Positions 44,848 to 54,710 of a stretch of 64,000 nt of DNA are shown here, piece after piece. The notes under the pieces are model-generated. The model searched no databases and was not told the DNA's origin. It worked only from the letters and a program-made list of their open reading frames with translations. The DNA is from Akkermansiaceae bacterium UBA2381 (GTDB lineage Bacteria; Verrucomicrobiota; Verrucomicrobiia; Verrucomicrobiales; DEV007), in the NCBI GenBank assembly GCA_002344215.1, contig DDSV01000051.1, positions 64,023-128,022 of the forward strand, in the 5' to 3' direction. Every line of letters starts with the position of its first letter. The first letter of the stretch is position 1. The position numbers and the translations under genes were made by a program.

Positions 44848-46292
44848 AGAACGCACCCCTCTGCTCGCGCCGCCATTTCCTCCAGGCGAACAGCTTCGGT
44901 CTCGGCTCGCTCGCCCTGGCCACGCTTCTTCAGAAAGAGGGGCTCCTCGCCGCGCCGGTGAAGCCGGCCCTCGGGAAGGAGGCTCTGTTCGATCTCACCC
45001 CGAAACAGCCGCACTTCCCCGGGAAGGCGAAGGCGATGATCTCGCTCTTCATGATGGGTGGTCCCTCGCAGATGGACCTCTTTGATCCGAAGCCGATGCT
45101 CACCAAGTATGACGGGAAGAACTTTCCCGGCGAGATCAAGTATGACAACCTCGCCCAGGCTTCGTCCAAGGTCTTTGGTTCGCCCTGGAAATTTTCGAAG
45201 CACGGTCAATGCGGCATGGAACTGAGCGAGCTCCTGCCCCACCTCGGCAAAGTCGCCGACGACATCTGTCTGATCCGCTCGATGAGCTCGGGGGTGAGCA
45301 ATCATGCCCAGGGTCTCTATGCCATGAATGCGGGCCGTATCACTGCCGGACGTCCCGCCCTCGGGTCGTGGCTCACCTACGGCCTCGGTGCCGAGACTGA
45401 AGAACTGCCTGCCTACATGGTGCTCTCCCATCCGGGAGGATTGCCGACCTTCCAGGGCGAGCATTTCACGAACGGATGGCTTCCTTCGCTTTTTCAGGGA
45501 ACCGTGATTCGTCCCACCGAACCCCGCATCCTCAACCTCGATCCTCCCGCCGCCCTGGCCGGGACCGCTCAGGAGCGTCAACTGGATCTCCTCGAGGAAT
45601 TTAATCGCGAGCATCTCTCCGACCACCCCGGTGAACTCGATCTGCAGGCCCGCATCGCCAGTTATGAACTCGCCGCCAAAATGCAGACGGCCGCGAAAGA
45701 GGCGCTCGACATTTCCAACGAACCCGAGCACATCAAAAAACTCTACGGCGTCGACAATCCAATGACGCGCGACTACGCGACCCGATGTCTCATCGCCCGC
45801 CGCCTCGTCGAGCGCGGGGTCCGCTATGTGCAGGTCCTCAACGCGGGCCAGTCATGGGACCAGCATGGCTCCCTGCTTTCCGCCCTGCCGAACAACTGCG
45901 CTGCGACCGATCAGCCGACCGCAGCGCTCATCACTGATCTGAAACAACGCGGACTCTTCGACAGCACCGTAGTTCACTGGGGCGGCGAGATGGGTCGTCT
46001 TCCCGTTCTGCAAAATGATGCCGGACGTGAGAAGTGGGGCCGCGACCACAATACCTACGGCTTCAGCATGTGGGTCGCCGGAGGCGGATTCAAGGCGGGT
46101 TACGTTCACGGGGAAACCGATGAATGGAGTCACCGCGCCGTCGTCGACGAGGTGCGCCACTTCGATTGGCATGCGACCCTGCTCCATGCCTTCGGACTCG
46201 ACCACGGTCAACTCACTTATAAACGCAACGGTCTCGCTGCATCGCTCACCGACAATCAGGGAGCGAAGGTGGTGACGCAGTTGCTTGCGTGA
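44844..46292 (+). CDS. Tat-exported DUF1501 protein
   Basis: A 482-residue protein starting at ATG 44844, overlapping the PSD1 stop. The Tat signal is SRRHFLQANSFGLGSLAL. DUF1501 features are MMGGPSQMDLFDPKP, SMSSGVSNHAQGL, YVQVLNAGQSWDQHG, VHWGGEMGRLP and GRDHNTYGFSMW. A second copy of the paired arrangement seen at 5.1-9.8 kb. Function not established; the strict pairing implies interaction with the heme partner. Confidence 0.93.
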   Translation: MKNAPLCSRRHFLQANSFGLGSLALATLLQKEGLLAAPVKPALGKEALFDLTPKQPHFPGKAKAMISLFMMGGPSQMDLFDPKPMLTKYDGKNFPGEIKYDNLAQASSKVFGSPWKFSKHGQCGMELSELLPHLGKVADDICLIRSMSSGVSNHAQGLYAMNAGRITAGRPALGSWLTYGLGAETEELPAYMVLSHPGGLPTFQGEHFTNGWLPSLFQGTVIRPTEPRILNLDPPAALAGTAQERQLDLLEEFNREHLSDHPGELDLQARIASYELAAKMQTAAKEALDISNEPEHIKKLYGVDNPMTRDYATRCLIARRLVERGVRYVQVLNAGQSWDQHGSLLSALPNNCAATDQPTAALITDLKQRGLFDSTVVHWGGEMGRLPVLQNDAGREKWGRDHNTYGFSMWVAGGGFKAGYVHGETDEWSHRAVVDEVRHFDWHATLLHAFGLDHGQLTYKRNGLAASLTDNQGAKVVTQLLA

Positions 46293-46388
46293 GCGGGCCC
46301 ATATTCGTCGAAGGCTTTCGCTTGTTTCCCGGGGAAGTGACGAATTCCGGGAGTTGCGTATTTTCCTGAGAAACGTCATCCTTCTCCC

Positions 46389-46844
46389 ATGAAGAAAGCC
46401 CTCATTCTCCCGCTCGCCTTGTTCCTGCTGTGTTCGCCTGCTGCCTACGCTGACAATGCACTCACCGCGACTCTGACTGCCGCCGATGATGCCCGTATTG
46501 CGGCGATGCGGAATCCGGAGCGTGAGGTCCTCGCCGGGATTTTCTCGGATGATCTGCACTACGCCCACTCCAACGGGGTCGTGGACAGCAAGGAGTCCTT
46601 CCTCGAGATACTCGTCTCAGGAAAGACGAAGTATGTCGGCTACGATCACGTCGAGCGGAGTTTCACCTTTCCCGCACCGGGCATTGCTCTGATGACCGGC
46701 AAGGCCCGCATCCAGGCCGAAACGGCAAAGGGGAAAATGGATAGCGTGCTCAGCTATCTCGCGGTCTGGCGCGAGGAGGGCGGGACGTGGAAGTTTCTCG
46801 CCTGGCAGTCCTGCCGTCTGCCGGTCGAGGAGGCGAAACCGTAA
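46389..46844 (+). CDS. Secreted NTF2-like (SnoaL/DUF4440) protein
   Basis: A 151-residue protein with a signal peptide and an NTF2-like cone fold: MRNPEREVLAGIFSDDLHYA helix then AHSNG, VDSKESFLEIL, and LAVWREEGGTWKFLAWQSC strands. The ligand is unknown; enzymes, transport and toxin-immunity roles are all known in the superfamily. First gene of a run of six same-strand genes, 12 bases before the next. Confidence 0.85.
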   Translation: MKKALILPLALFLLCSPAAYADNALTATLTAADDARIAAMRNPEREVLAGIFSDDLHYAHSNGVVDSKESFLEILVSGKTKYVGYDHVERSFTFPAPGIALMTGKARIQAETAKGKMDSVLSYLAVWREEGGTWKFLAWQSCRLPVEEAKP

Positions 46845-46856
46845 TTTTTTAGACGG

Positions 46857-49658
46857 GTGGAACTTCGCATCATCAAGCTCGCCCTGGTGTGTCTGCTCGT
46901 CCTGCCGGGAGAGGCGGGAGCGTGGGGCCCGGGACATGATGATGTGATGCGGGAGATCCTCGAGCGCATTTCCCCCGATCTTCGCGCGACCTTTACTCCT
47001 GAGATCGAGAAGGAGGCGATCCAGCACTCGAGCCACTATCCGGACAGCTTCGATCCATTCCTTGGCGGGGTGGTCGGGGAGGACGCACTTGTCCGTCTGA
47101 GCGCTGCGGGCATGAAGGTCCGCTACGATCTTCACTCGGAGCGTGGCATGGCGGTGACCTTCATCGAGTTGGTTGAGGCTCTGCGTGCCAAAGACGCGGC
47201 GCGTTCCGCTCACTGGATTGCGACCCTTTCCCATGTCATCGCCGATATGGCGGCCTGTAATCACGATCCTATTGTCCACACTGCGACGTACGGCTGGTCC
47301 GATTGGAATCTAACGCTGCCGGGTGGTGGCGACTTCTCGAGTTTGAAGCCACTCCTGGATCTCGCCGCTACGGCGCGTGATGGTGAAGGCGGTGGAGAAG
47401 TATTTAATCGCATCATCGAGGGGCTTCTCCTCGATGACGATCAACGTGATGCCACGAAGGCACTGGTCGAGGTCATGCTCTATGGACAGGAAGGGGCCGC
47501 CTTTTGCAGTCGGAGAGGCGTTGGCATTCTGGAGGGGGCGGTAGGATGGATCGATCGCAAGGACGTCGCGGCGCGGGATACGCTCTGGCTGAACATGAGC
47601 GAACTCGGCGCGTGGGCCGTGGTTCGCACCCTGCGAGACCTCGAAGTGGCGAATCGGTTCGCCCGGAACGGCACCTCAGTGGCGCTCACCCCGGAGATCG
47701 AGTCTGCCTACAAGGCGGGCGTGGAGCGAATCCAGAAGGAGCGGCCCCTTGGGGACGAGGCGCTGTTTGCCCCCATTCTCCATGAACTTGCTCCGGACCA
47801 GCAGGCTGCCATCGGTGTCGTCGTCGAGCCTTCCTGGGCCATGAACGGGGCCATGTTCGGTTTTGCGAGCCGGGTCCTATCGGTCGCCATCGCCCGAACC
47901 CTCAAGGATGCAGATCGATCCTATGCGACGCTCGATGTGCGCGCGATCCTCGCGGAAGGGTTTCCCGCGCCGGAGCGATTGCCTCAGGTGGTGATCGTGG
48001 CAAACTCTTTTGCCAGTTATCACGCCCTCAAGTCCGGGGTCTTTGACGATCGTCTCGCCGACTATCTGAAGCGCGGCGGACGGGTCCTGTGGATAACGGG
48101 AAATTCACAGCCTGCTCCGAAGTCGCTTGCCCTGGTGCATGGAGTCATGAAGCGCGTCGATGCAAAGAGCCGTCTCCCCGTCCCGGACGAGTCCTTTGTC
48201 GGCGCGAGTCTCGACGTCACCGGGGTCGAGCCGCCGCTGCGGGTAGCGCATTCGCCAATTACCGCCGCCGGTTGGCAGCAGCCCCTCTGCCCGTGGTTTT
48301 ATGAACTGGGCGGAGCCGCCGATCTGGAGCCATTCGTCACGATCAAGGCGGGGGATCAATCCCGTGTCGTCGGGGTGATCTCCTTCGATCGGAAGATCCT
48401 CACCCTGCCCGTTTACGCGATGACTCCCCATCTCCTTGAGGGTGGCGGTGCCATCGCTGTTCCACATGAACCGGCACTCGATTCCGCCTCCGGGCGGGTT
48501 CTCTTCGCCTCACTCGGGGCGCTCACCGGTGGAACAGGGACGGTTCATTCGGTGCCCCATCCGGTCAAAAACCCGAGCTCGCCCCTGATGCTGGCGGTGC
48601 CGGGACTCCCCGACGACACGCACGCGATCGATTTTGAAAAACTACCGCATATGCCGGTGGAGCATGTCGTCGTCAGCGATGTGCGCGGGAGCGGAGGAGT
48701 GAACCAGCACAACTACTTCGCCTTTCATGCCGGTCGCTTCTGGCTCATGTGGAGTGACGGTCCGGGAGTGGAGGACCGCGTCGGGCAGCGTGTCAAGTTC
48801 GCGACGAGCGCGGATGGCTTGCAATGGGAGCAGGCCGAATTCCTCACCCCCGAGCCGCCTGCTTCGGGACCGACCTCCCCCCACTACAACACCCGGACCG
48901 ATCAAGGTTTCCGATATATTGCGCGCGGATTCTGGGAGCGGGAAGGCGAGTTGCTGGCCCTTGTCTCCCTCGACGAGGCCGCGGGATTCTTCGGACCTGG
49001 CCTTGCCCTGCATGCCTTTCGCCTTAGTGAGGACGGGGAATCCTGGGAGGACCTCGGTGTCATCGCAGACGATGCGATTAACAACTTTCCCCCGGAGCGT
49101 CTCGCCTCGGGCGAGTGGATGATGTCGCGACGTCCGCACAACTACAAGACGGCGGGAGTCGATTTCCTTGTCGGTGGAGTGACGGCCCTCAACGACTGGA
49201 AAACCTATCCCGTACTTGGAACGAGCAGCGAATTGAAAGCCGAGGAACCGCTCTGGTGGACATTGCCCGATGGAAATCTCGTCGCCCTCTTCCGCGACAA
49301 CGGGGGAAGCAAATTCCTCTATCGCTCCTTTTCGACCGATCAGGGTCGAACCTGGACGGAGCCGGTGCGGACGAATTTTCCCGACGCGACATCCAAGCTG
49401 CACGGCCTGCGGCTGCGCGACGGACGCTACGTCCTTGTCTCGAATGCCAATCCGAAAAAACGCGATCCTCTCACTCTCGCGATCAGTGACGATGGTCTTG
49501 TATTCGACCGCCTCGCCTGGCTGGTGGGAGGGCGTCATGTCGATTACCCGCATCTCATCGAGCAAGGGGAACATCTCCTGATTGCCTTTGCCGGAAAGAA
49601 GCAGACCGTCGAGATTCTGAAGATTAACCTAGACGATCTCGACCCGTATTCCCGATGA
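46857..49658 (+). CDS. Fusion of a zinc-phospholipase-like domain and a sialidase-like domain
   Basis: A 933-residue exported protein starting at GTG 46857. After signal cleavage the chain would begin near W23, and W23, H27, H57/H60, H119, H126, D130 and H136 resemble the ligand order of zinc-dependent phospholipase C/S1-P1 nucleases. A middle segment (LPQVVIVANSFASYHAL, RGGRVLWITGN) looks like a flavodoxin-like fold. From about 600 the chain is a beta-propeller of the sialidase/BNR type, with the Asp-box STDQGRTW near 824. The combination would let one protein cut lipids or nucleotides and glycans (inference). Its stop overlaps the next start. Confidence 0.8.
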   Translation: MELRIIKLALVCLLVLPGEAGAWGPGHDDVMREILERISPDLRATFTPEIEKEAIQHSSHYPDSFDPFLGGVVGEDALVRLSAAGMKVRYDLHSERGMAVTFIELVEALRAKDAARSAHWIATLSHVIADMAACNHDPIVHTATYGWSDWNLTLPGGGDFSSLKPLLDLAATARDGEGGGEVFNRIIEGLLLDDDQRDATKALVEVMLYGQEGAAFCSRRGVGILEGAVGWIDRKDVAARDTLWLNMSELGAWAVVRTLRDLEVANRFARNGTSVALTPEIESAYKAGVERIQKERPLGDEALFAPILHELAPDQQAAIGVVVEPSWAMNGAMFGFASRVLSVAIARTLKDADRSYATLDVRAILAEGFPAPERLPQVVIVANSFASYHALKSGVFDDRLADYLKRGGRVLWITGNSQPAPKSLALVHGVMKRVDAKSRLPVPDESFVGASLDVTGVEPPLRVAHSPITAAGWQQPLCPWFYELGGAADLEPFVTIKAGDQSRVVGVISFDRKILTLPVYAMTPHLLEGGGAIAVPHEPALDSASGRVLFASLGALTGGTGTVHSVPHPVKNPSSPLMLAVPGLPDDTHAIDFEKLPHMPVEHVVVSDVRGSGGVNQHNYFAFHAGRFWLMWSDGPGVEDRVGQRVKFATSADGLQWEQAEFLTPEPPASGPTSPHYNTRTDQGFRYIARGFWEREGELLALVSLDEAAGFFGPGLALHAFRLSEDGESWEDLGVIADDAINNFPPERLASGEWMMSRRPHNYKTAGVDFLVGGVTALNDWKTYPVLGTSSELKAEEPLWWTLPDGNLVALFRDNGGSKFLYRSFSTDQGRTWTEPVRTNFPDATSKLHGLRLRDGRYVLVSNANPKKRDPLTLAISDDGLVFDRLAWLVGGRHVDYPHLIEQGEHLLIAFAGKKQTVEILKINLDDLDPYSR

Positions 49659-50353
49659 GCTCCCGCGACGATCATACCACGCTCTTTCGTCAGTCATGGT
49701 CCCTCTACGATGCGATCGCGGCGGAGAACTATATGTTTCACCGCGAGCTCTACTCACGAGTTGCCGGGCTACTTGAAAATCGGGCGGCGAGAGGGCCCTA
49801 CTCGATACTCGATCTGGGATGCGGAAACGCGCGTTTCCTCGCCCCCTGTCTGCAATCGTCGCCACCGGAATCCTACACCGGAGTGGACCTCTCCAGTGTG
49901 GCGCTTGAGGAGGCGGCAGAGTATTTGAAAAACGTGCCCGGGGTTTCCCTGAGGAATCAGGATATGCTGGAAGCGGTTGCCGAAGCCGAAGCGGTCTATG
50001 ACCTGATCTTCACCGGTTACGCCGTGCATCATCTTTCCCCGGATGCCAAACAACAGCTCTTTCACTCCTGTGTCTCCCGACTCGCTCCGGGCGGAGAACT
50101 CATCATGGTGGATGTGCTGCGCGGAGACGGACAAAACCGGGAGTCCTATATCCGGGAGTATATCGGCATTATGAGCGATCAATGGACCGCGGTAAGGCGG
50201 GAGTATATTGACGAAGCCTGTGCCCATGTTGAGGCTCATGATTTCCCCGAAACGTATCCCGATCTGGTTCGCATGGCTGAAGCGGCCGGGTTGCGGACGA
50301 TAGAGTTGCTTGACCGCCATACCCACCATCACCTGATCATTTTCCGGACGTGA
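49655..50353 (+). CDS. Class I SAM-dependent methyltransferase
   Basis: A 232-residue cytosolic methyltransferase: motif I ILDLGCGNARF, GVDLS, YDLIFTGYAVHHL and LAPGGELIMVDV. The substrate is unknown. It overlaps the sialidase-fusion gene by 4 bases, so it is translated with it. The HHLIIF end is ordinary for the family. Confidence 0.9.
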   Translation: MSSRDDHTTLFRQSWSLYDAIAAENYMFHRELYSRVAGLLENRAARGPYSILDLGCGNARFLAPCLQSSPPESYTGVDLSSVALEEAAEYLKNVPGVSLRNQDMLEAVAEAEAVYDLIFTGYAVHHLSPDAKQQLFHSCVSRLAPGGELIMVDVLRGDGQNRESYIREYIGIMSDQWTAVRREYIDEACAHVEAHDFPETYPDLVRMAEAAGLRTIELLDRHTHHHLIIFRT

Positions 50354-50398
50354 CTCCGCGTCTACCGCCCATCACCCAGTTGTCAACTCGTTCCGATT

Positions 50399-51760
50399 TT
50401 GACCTCGACCGATTCCCGATTGCTATCCCGCCTCTTCCTTCCCGTGGATATAGCCTCCCTGGTTTACTTCCGCGTGGTCTTCGGGGCGATCATGCTCTGG
50501 GAAGCTTTTCGATATTTCCAGGCGGGATGGATTGCGAGGTACTGGATCGATCCCCCGGTGAACTTCCCCTACTACGGGTTCGGCTGGTTGGAACCGCTCC
50601 CCGGGGTGGGCATGTATGTGCTCTTTGCGGGGTTGGGCGTTCTCTCTCTGTTCATCATGATCGGGTTCTGCTACCGGATCAGCATCATTCTCTTTTTCAT
50701 CGGGTTTACGTACTCGTTTCTTCTCGAGCAGGCGCGGTATCTCAATCACTTCTATCTGATCATCCTCATCAGTTTTCTGATGATCTTCCTTCCCCTGAAC
50801 CGGGCCTTCTCCCTTGATGCAAAACTGAAGCGGGTGAGTGCGGTCGACCGGGTGCCGGCATGGACGCTTTGGATTCTAAAGTTTCAGCTGGGGGTTGTTT
50901 ACTTTTTCGGGGGAATTGCCAAGCTTGGCGGAGACTGGCTCAAGGGAGAACCGATGGGAATGTGGCTGTCGGAACGAACCGATTTTCCGTTTGTCGGACA
51001 TCTCTTTCGGGAGCCCGCGGCGGCCTATGTGTTCAGTTACGGAGGACTCTTCTTTGACCTCTTGATCGTGCCGCTCCTGTTGTGGCGGCGAACCCGCGTC
51101 TATGCCTTTGCGGGGGCCTTTCTTTTTCACCTCACCAATCAGGAGTTGTTCAATATTGGCATCTTTCCCTGGATGATGATGGGAGCAACCGCGATCTATT
51201 TCGAGCCGGATTGGCCGCGACGCCTTCTTAAAAAACTGCGGGGAGGAACGATCGAATCCTTCGCAGTGATCTCAGACCCTGTTCCATCTTTATACAGGCT
51301 GAGGCTGGTCTTATCCTTTCTCGCCATCTATGTGATATGGCAGTGCCTTTACCCGCTTCGATTTTTGCTCCACCCCGGGGACCCCTTGTGGACGGAGTCG
51401 GGGCACCGCTTCTCCTGGAGAATGAAATTGCGCAGTAAAACCGGCAATGGACAATTTATCGTCAGGAACAGGGAAACAGGTGAGACCAAGGGGGTTAATT
51501 CGGCCACCTATCTCAAACCCTGGCAGAACAACGATATGCTGACGAATCCCTACATGATCTGGCAGTTTTCGCGTTTCCTCGAAGAGCAACACAGGGCCGG
51601 GAAAGATGAGGACGTCGAAGTCTATGGCTGGATCCAGGTTTCCATGAACGGACGGCCCTTTCAAGCCTACATTGATCCGACAGTCGACCTGACAGCACAG
51701 CCCTATCTGCGGCATTCAAATCCGTGGGTTCTGCCGCTGAAAACGCCATTGCATCCCTGA
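50399..51760 (+). CDS. HTTM-domain integral membrane protein
   Basis: A 453-residue protein starting at TTG 50399 (no in-frame ATG nearby). The HTTM domain of vitamin-K-dependent gamma-carboxylase-like proteins is seen in DIASLVYFRVVFGAIMLWE, FWYRISIIL-type helices, and the FGGIAKLGGDWL and FLFHLTNQELFNIGIFPW segments, with at least eight membrane helices. The C-terminus is soluble. The family's catalytic role in bacteria is not settled. It lies between the methyltransferase and a CPBP protease. Confidence 0.85.
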   Translation: MTSTDSRLLSRLFLPVDIASLVYFRVVFGAIMLWEAFRYFQAGWIARYWIDPPVNFPYYGFGWLEPLPGVGMYVLFAGLGVLSLFIMIGFCYRISIILFFIGFTYSFLLEQARYLNHFYLIILISFLMIFLPLNRAFSLDAKLKRVSAVDRVPAWTLWILKFQLGVVYFFGGIAKLGGDWLKGEPMGMWLSERTDFPFVGHLFREPAAAYVFSYGGLFFDLLIVPLLLWRRTRVYAFAGAFLFHLTNQELFNIGIFPWMMMGATAIYFEPDWPRRLLKKLRGGTIESFAVISDPVPSLYRLRLVLSFLAIYVIWQCLYPLRFLLHPGDPLWTESGHRFSWRMKLRSKTGNGQFIVRNRETGETKGVNSATYLKPWQNNDMLTNPYMIWQFSRFLEEQHRAGKDEDVEVYGWIQVSMNGRPFQAYIDPTVDLTAQPYLRHSNPWVLPLKTPLHP

Positions 51761-51777
51761 GTTGCTCACCATTACCG

Positions 51778-52536
51778 ATGCAATACTTTCGCCAATTACG
51801 CGCAGATGCCACGGCCGCCCACGCCGGACCTCTGGTGGTTTTCCTTATCCTTTCAATGGTCCCTGCGTGGGTTCGCGGCGAGGGCACGGACCTTCCCTGG
51901 TATATTCGACAGCCGGAACACTGGTGGTATCCGGTGCAGACCCTGATCTGTTTTGGTCTGCTCTGGTGGTGGCTGGCGCACTATCAATTTCCCCCTGGAA
52001 AACTCCGGCATTTGCCGATGGCGATCATTTTCGCGTTTGCCGGTATTTCGCTGTGGGTCCTGCCCGGTGTGCTTTTTCAACAGTGCGAAAATCCCGGGGA
52101 GCCCTCTCCCGGTTGGTGGAAATTCCTCGGGCTGGTTGACCGGTCGCAGGGCTTTGATCCGAATGTCCTCGCAGAACATCCGATTGGTCAGAAAATATCG
52201 ATTGTCCTCCGGCTTGTTCGTAGTGTTCTGTTAGTGTCATTGATTGAGGAGATCTGCTGGCGTGGCTGGCTCATGAGGATGGTGGTGGCTGGCGACAAGT
52301 CCTTCACCTCGGTTCCTTTCGGGACACACTCGTGGAAGGCCTTCTGGATCACGACGCTCGCGGTGACTCTGGTTCACCGGTCCGAAGACTGGGTCGCCGC
52401 CTTCATCTGGGGATCACTCATGTATCTCCTCGCGGTGAAAACCAAATCTCTCCGTGCCTGTGTCCTCATGCACGCGGTCGGGAATCTGCTGCTGGGCATC
52501 TACATCCTCAGAACCGGGCAATACGGTTACTGGTAG
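51778..52536 (+). CDS. CPBP/CAAX-type intramembrane protease
   Basis: A 252-residue multispanning protein with the CPBP motif EEICWRGWLMR, then VTLVHRSEDW and MHAVGNLLLG, supplying the Glu-Glu and His residues of the metal site. Similar to CAAX prenyl protease-related proteins linked to exosortase systems, though no exosortase gene is seen here. The start ATG 51778 follows the HTTM gene by 17 bases; a longer frame from 51724 overlaps it and is less likely. Confidence 0.88.
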   Translation: MQYFRQLRADATAAHAGPLVVFLILSMVPAWVRGEGTDLPWYIRQPEHWWYPVQTLICFGLLWWWLAHYQFPPGKLRHLPMAIIFAFAGISLWVLPGVLFQQCENPGEPSPGWWKFLGLVDRSQGFDPNVLAEHPIGQKISIVLRLVRSVLLVSLIEEICWRGWLMRMVVAGDKSFTSVPFGTHSWKAFWITTLAVTLVHRSEDWVAAFIWGSLMYLLAVKTKSLRACVLMHAVGNLLLGIYILRTGQYGYW

Positions 52537-52657
52537 AGGCAACCGGCGCAAAGCGGACTCCGGATGTCTTGACGAAGACCCCGGAAACTCCCGACTCTGG
52601 GGACTGTCGGGATATCACCTTTTTGGCAGTCCCCTCGCTCCTCGCCCTACACCATCA

Positions 52658-54376
52658 ATGAAAAGATACCTCTCCTTGATTCTCCTCGTCGCGGTAACGT
52701 GCCTAACTCGACACGCCGGTGCGGCGGAGACGCCGGAGGCAATTTACCTTAACGGAAAGATCATTGCTCTCGACGCCGGAGAGTCCATCGCCGAAGCGCT
52801 TGCAGTCAAAGAGGGTAAACTTTTTGCCATTGGAACCAACGAGCAGATTCGGAAACTGGCGGGGGCGGAAACGAAGGTGACGGATCTGAAGGGGCGTGCC
52901 GTCATTCCCGGCCTCATCGAGAGTCATTGCCACAGCATCGGGGCCGCTCGTGCGGAGATCTCGGGGGGATACGCCGAGTTACGCAGCATAACCGAAGTAC
53001 AGGATTGGATCCGCCGCCGCGCTGCGGAACTTGCTCCGGGAAGCTGGATCGAGGTGCCGCGCAACGAAATCACGAGGCTCATCGAGCAGAGGTTCCCCAC
53101 GCCGGAGGAACTCGATGCCGGGACGACAGAGCATCCCGTGGTATTTGTTTCGGTTACAAAGACGGTCCTGAACTCCGCCGGCTGGAAGGCTCTCGGCATC
53201 GTTGACGAGTCGACGGCCGTCAGCGGCGGGGAAGTGGTCTGGGAGAAAGGACGACCGGTCCTCATGCGCGGGGGACAGGCGCTCCTCCGCAGTCGTATGC
53301 CTGCGCCCACGCCGCCTCCGCCCGATTTGGTTCGGAAAAAACACGAGGAACTCGTCGCTGTTTACAATCGGGTCGGCATCACCACGATCTTCGAGAGGGC
53401 CACGGACCGGCAGGGATTTGAGTTCTTCCGGAAACAGGCACACGAGAATCGCCTCAATGTCAGGGTGCGGGGAACCTTCCGATTTTCCGCAAAAGATGCC
53501 GCAGGGGTGGATGCCTATGTGAAGCAGCTCGGGATCTCCCCGGGGGAGGGTGATGACAGGGTCCGCGCGACCTGCCTCAAGATCACCGTCGACGGAGGCA
53601 TCCACTGGGGCACGACCTGGCTCAGCGAACCTCACGGCGAAAAACGCACCGCCTTTTACCGCAACACCGATCCCGCCTACTCCGGCACACAGAGCTACTC
53701 CCCCGCACAAATGGAAGAGATCTTCGCGGCAGTGAACCGCCACGGCTGGCCCATGAGTGCCCACGTCACGGGTGATGGAGGAGCCATGGCGGTGCTGCGG
53801 GCGGTCGAGACCGTTGCGAAAACACAACCCGATATCCGTGAGCGGCGCTTCAACCTGATCCACTGCTATTTTCCTACGCCGGAAATGGCGACTCTCGCGA
53901 AGGCGGTCAACGCCGGGGTCGATACACAGGGCTACCTCTATGAGCGCGATGCCGATTTCATCGCCAGGATCTATGGGCAGGAATGGGCGGAACGTTTTAT
54001 CGGTCTGGGCGAATGGGTGAAAGCGGGCGTGCCCGTCGGACTCAACAGCGATCACATGATAGGCTACGACCCGGACCGCGCCATGAACGCCTTCAATCCC
54101 TTTCTCATGCTCGACATCGCGGTGAACCGCCGTGACGACCGGGGGCAGGTTTATGGAGAACACCAGCGCCTCAGCCGTCTCGACGCCCTGCGCACCCTCA
54201 CGGTCTGGCCGGCCTGGCTGAGCTTTGACGAGGACAAACTGGGAACCCTCGAGCCCGGAAAGCTGGCCGATTTTGTGGTGCTCGACCGCGACTATCTGAG
54301 CTGTCCGGCAGAGGAGATCCGGGAGATCAAGCCGGAGATGACGGTGATGGGAGGCAGGGTGGTCTTCGGGAAATGA
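52658..54376 (+). CDS. Secreted YtcJ-like amidohydrolase
   Basis: A 572-residue exported amidohydrolase. ATG 52658 opens the signal (KRYLSLILLVAVTCLTRHAGA). Metal-site pieces are SHCHS (HxH), the CLKITVDGGIHWGTT strand, SAHVTGDGG, LIHCY and LNSDHMIG. YtcJ-type enzymes hydrolyse amide or ester bonds of small molecules; most members are cytosolic, so the signal is notable though frequent in Verrucomicrobia. It is 121 bases after the CPBP gene and probably the last gene of the operon. Confidence 0.88.
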   Translation: MKRYLSLILLVAVTCLTRHAGAAETPEAIYLNGKIIALDAGESIAEALAVKEGKLFAIGTNEQIRKLAGAETKVTDLKGRAVIPGLIESHCHSIGAARAEISGGYAELRSITEVQDWIRRRAAELAPGSWIEVPRNEITRLIEQRFPTPEELDAGTTEHPVVFVSVTKTVLNSAGWKALGIVDESTAVSGGEVVWEKGRPVLMRGGQALLRSRMPAPTPPPPDLVRKKHEELVAVYNRVGITTIFERATDRQGFEFFRKQAHENRLNVRVRGTFRFSAKDAAGVDAYVKQLGISPGEGDDRVRATCLKITVDGGIHWGTTWLSEPHGEKRTAFYRNTDPAYSGTQSYSPAQMEEIFAAVNRHGWPMSAHVTGDGGAMAVLRAVETVAKTQPDIRERRFNLIHCYFPTPEMATLAKAVNAGVDTQGYLYERDADFIARIYGQEWAERFIGLGEWVKAGVPVGLNSDHMIGYDPDRAMNAFNPFLMLDIAVNRRDDRGQVYGEHQRLSRLDALRTLTVWPAWLSFDEDKLGTLEPGKLADFVVLDRDYLSCPAEEIREIKPEMTVMGGRVVFGK

Positions 54377-54494
54377 GGGGTGTCATCGGGGGCCCTGGGT
54401 CGAGACCAGGATCAGCGTGAACAAACACTCCTTCGGCGTCTTTATCGCCCGCTTCCGTCTGCCCACTGAAGTCCCTTCGTTCTTCTCCCTCCCC

Positions 54495-54701
54495 TTAAAA
54501 GGCGGGTGGCGCGGGGATTCCGTCGGTCTGGGCTGGAGGAGCGGGGGTCAGAGCGGGGTCCGCCACCGGAGCGGCCGTGGTGATGGCGGTTGCCGGAGCC
54601 GCAGGCGGGAGGGGTGGTTCGTTGCGTTTGCCGCAGCCACCCGGGGCAACATCGGCGAGGAGGGCTCCGGCAATCATGACAGGGAAAAGGGTCTGTTTCA
54701 T
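54495..54701 (-). CDS. Small proline-rich lipoprotein-like protein
   Basis: A 68-residue protein: hydrophobic signal (KQTLFPVMIAGALL), a Cys at residue 23 in APGGCGKR and a tail rich in Pro, Ala and Thr. The lipobox is imperfect, so lipidation is uncertain. It is divergent from the membrane-protein gene, with only 9 bases between the annotated starts. A longer frame through this region runs up to 55541 on the minus strand but is antisense to the membrane gene. Confidence 0.5.
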   Translation of the reverse strand: MKQTLFPVMIAGALLADVAPGGCGKRNEPPLPPAAPATAITTAAPVADPALTPAPPAQTDGIPAPPAF

Positions 54702-54710
54702 ATTGGCTGA

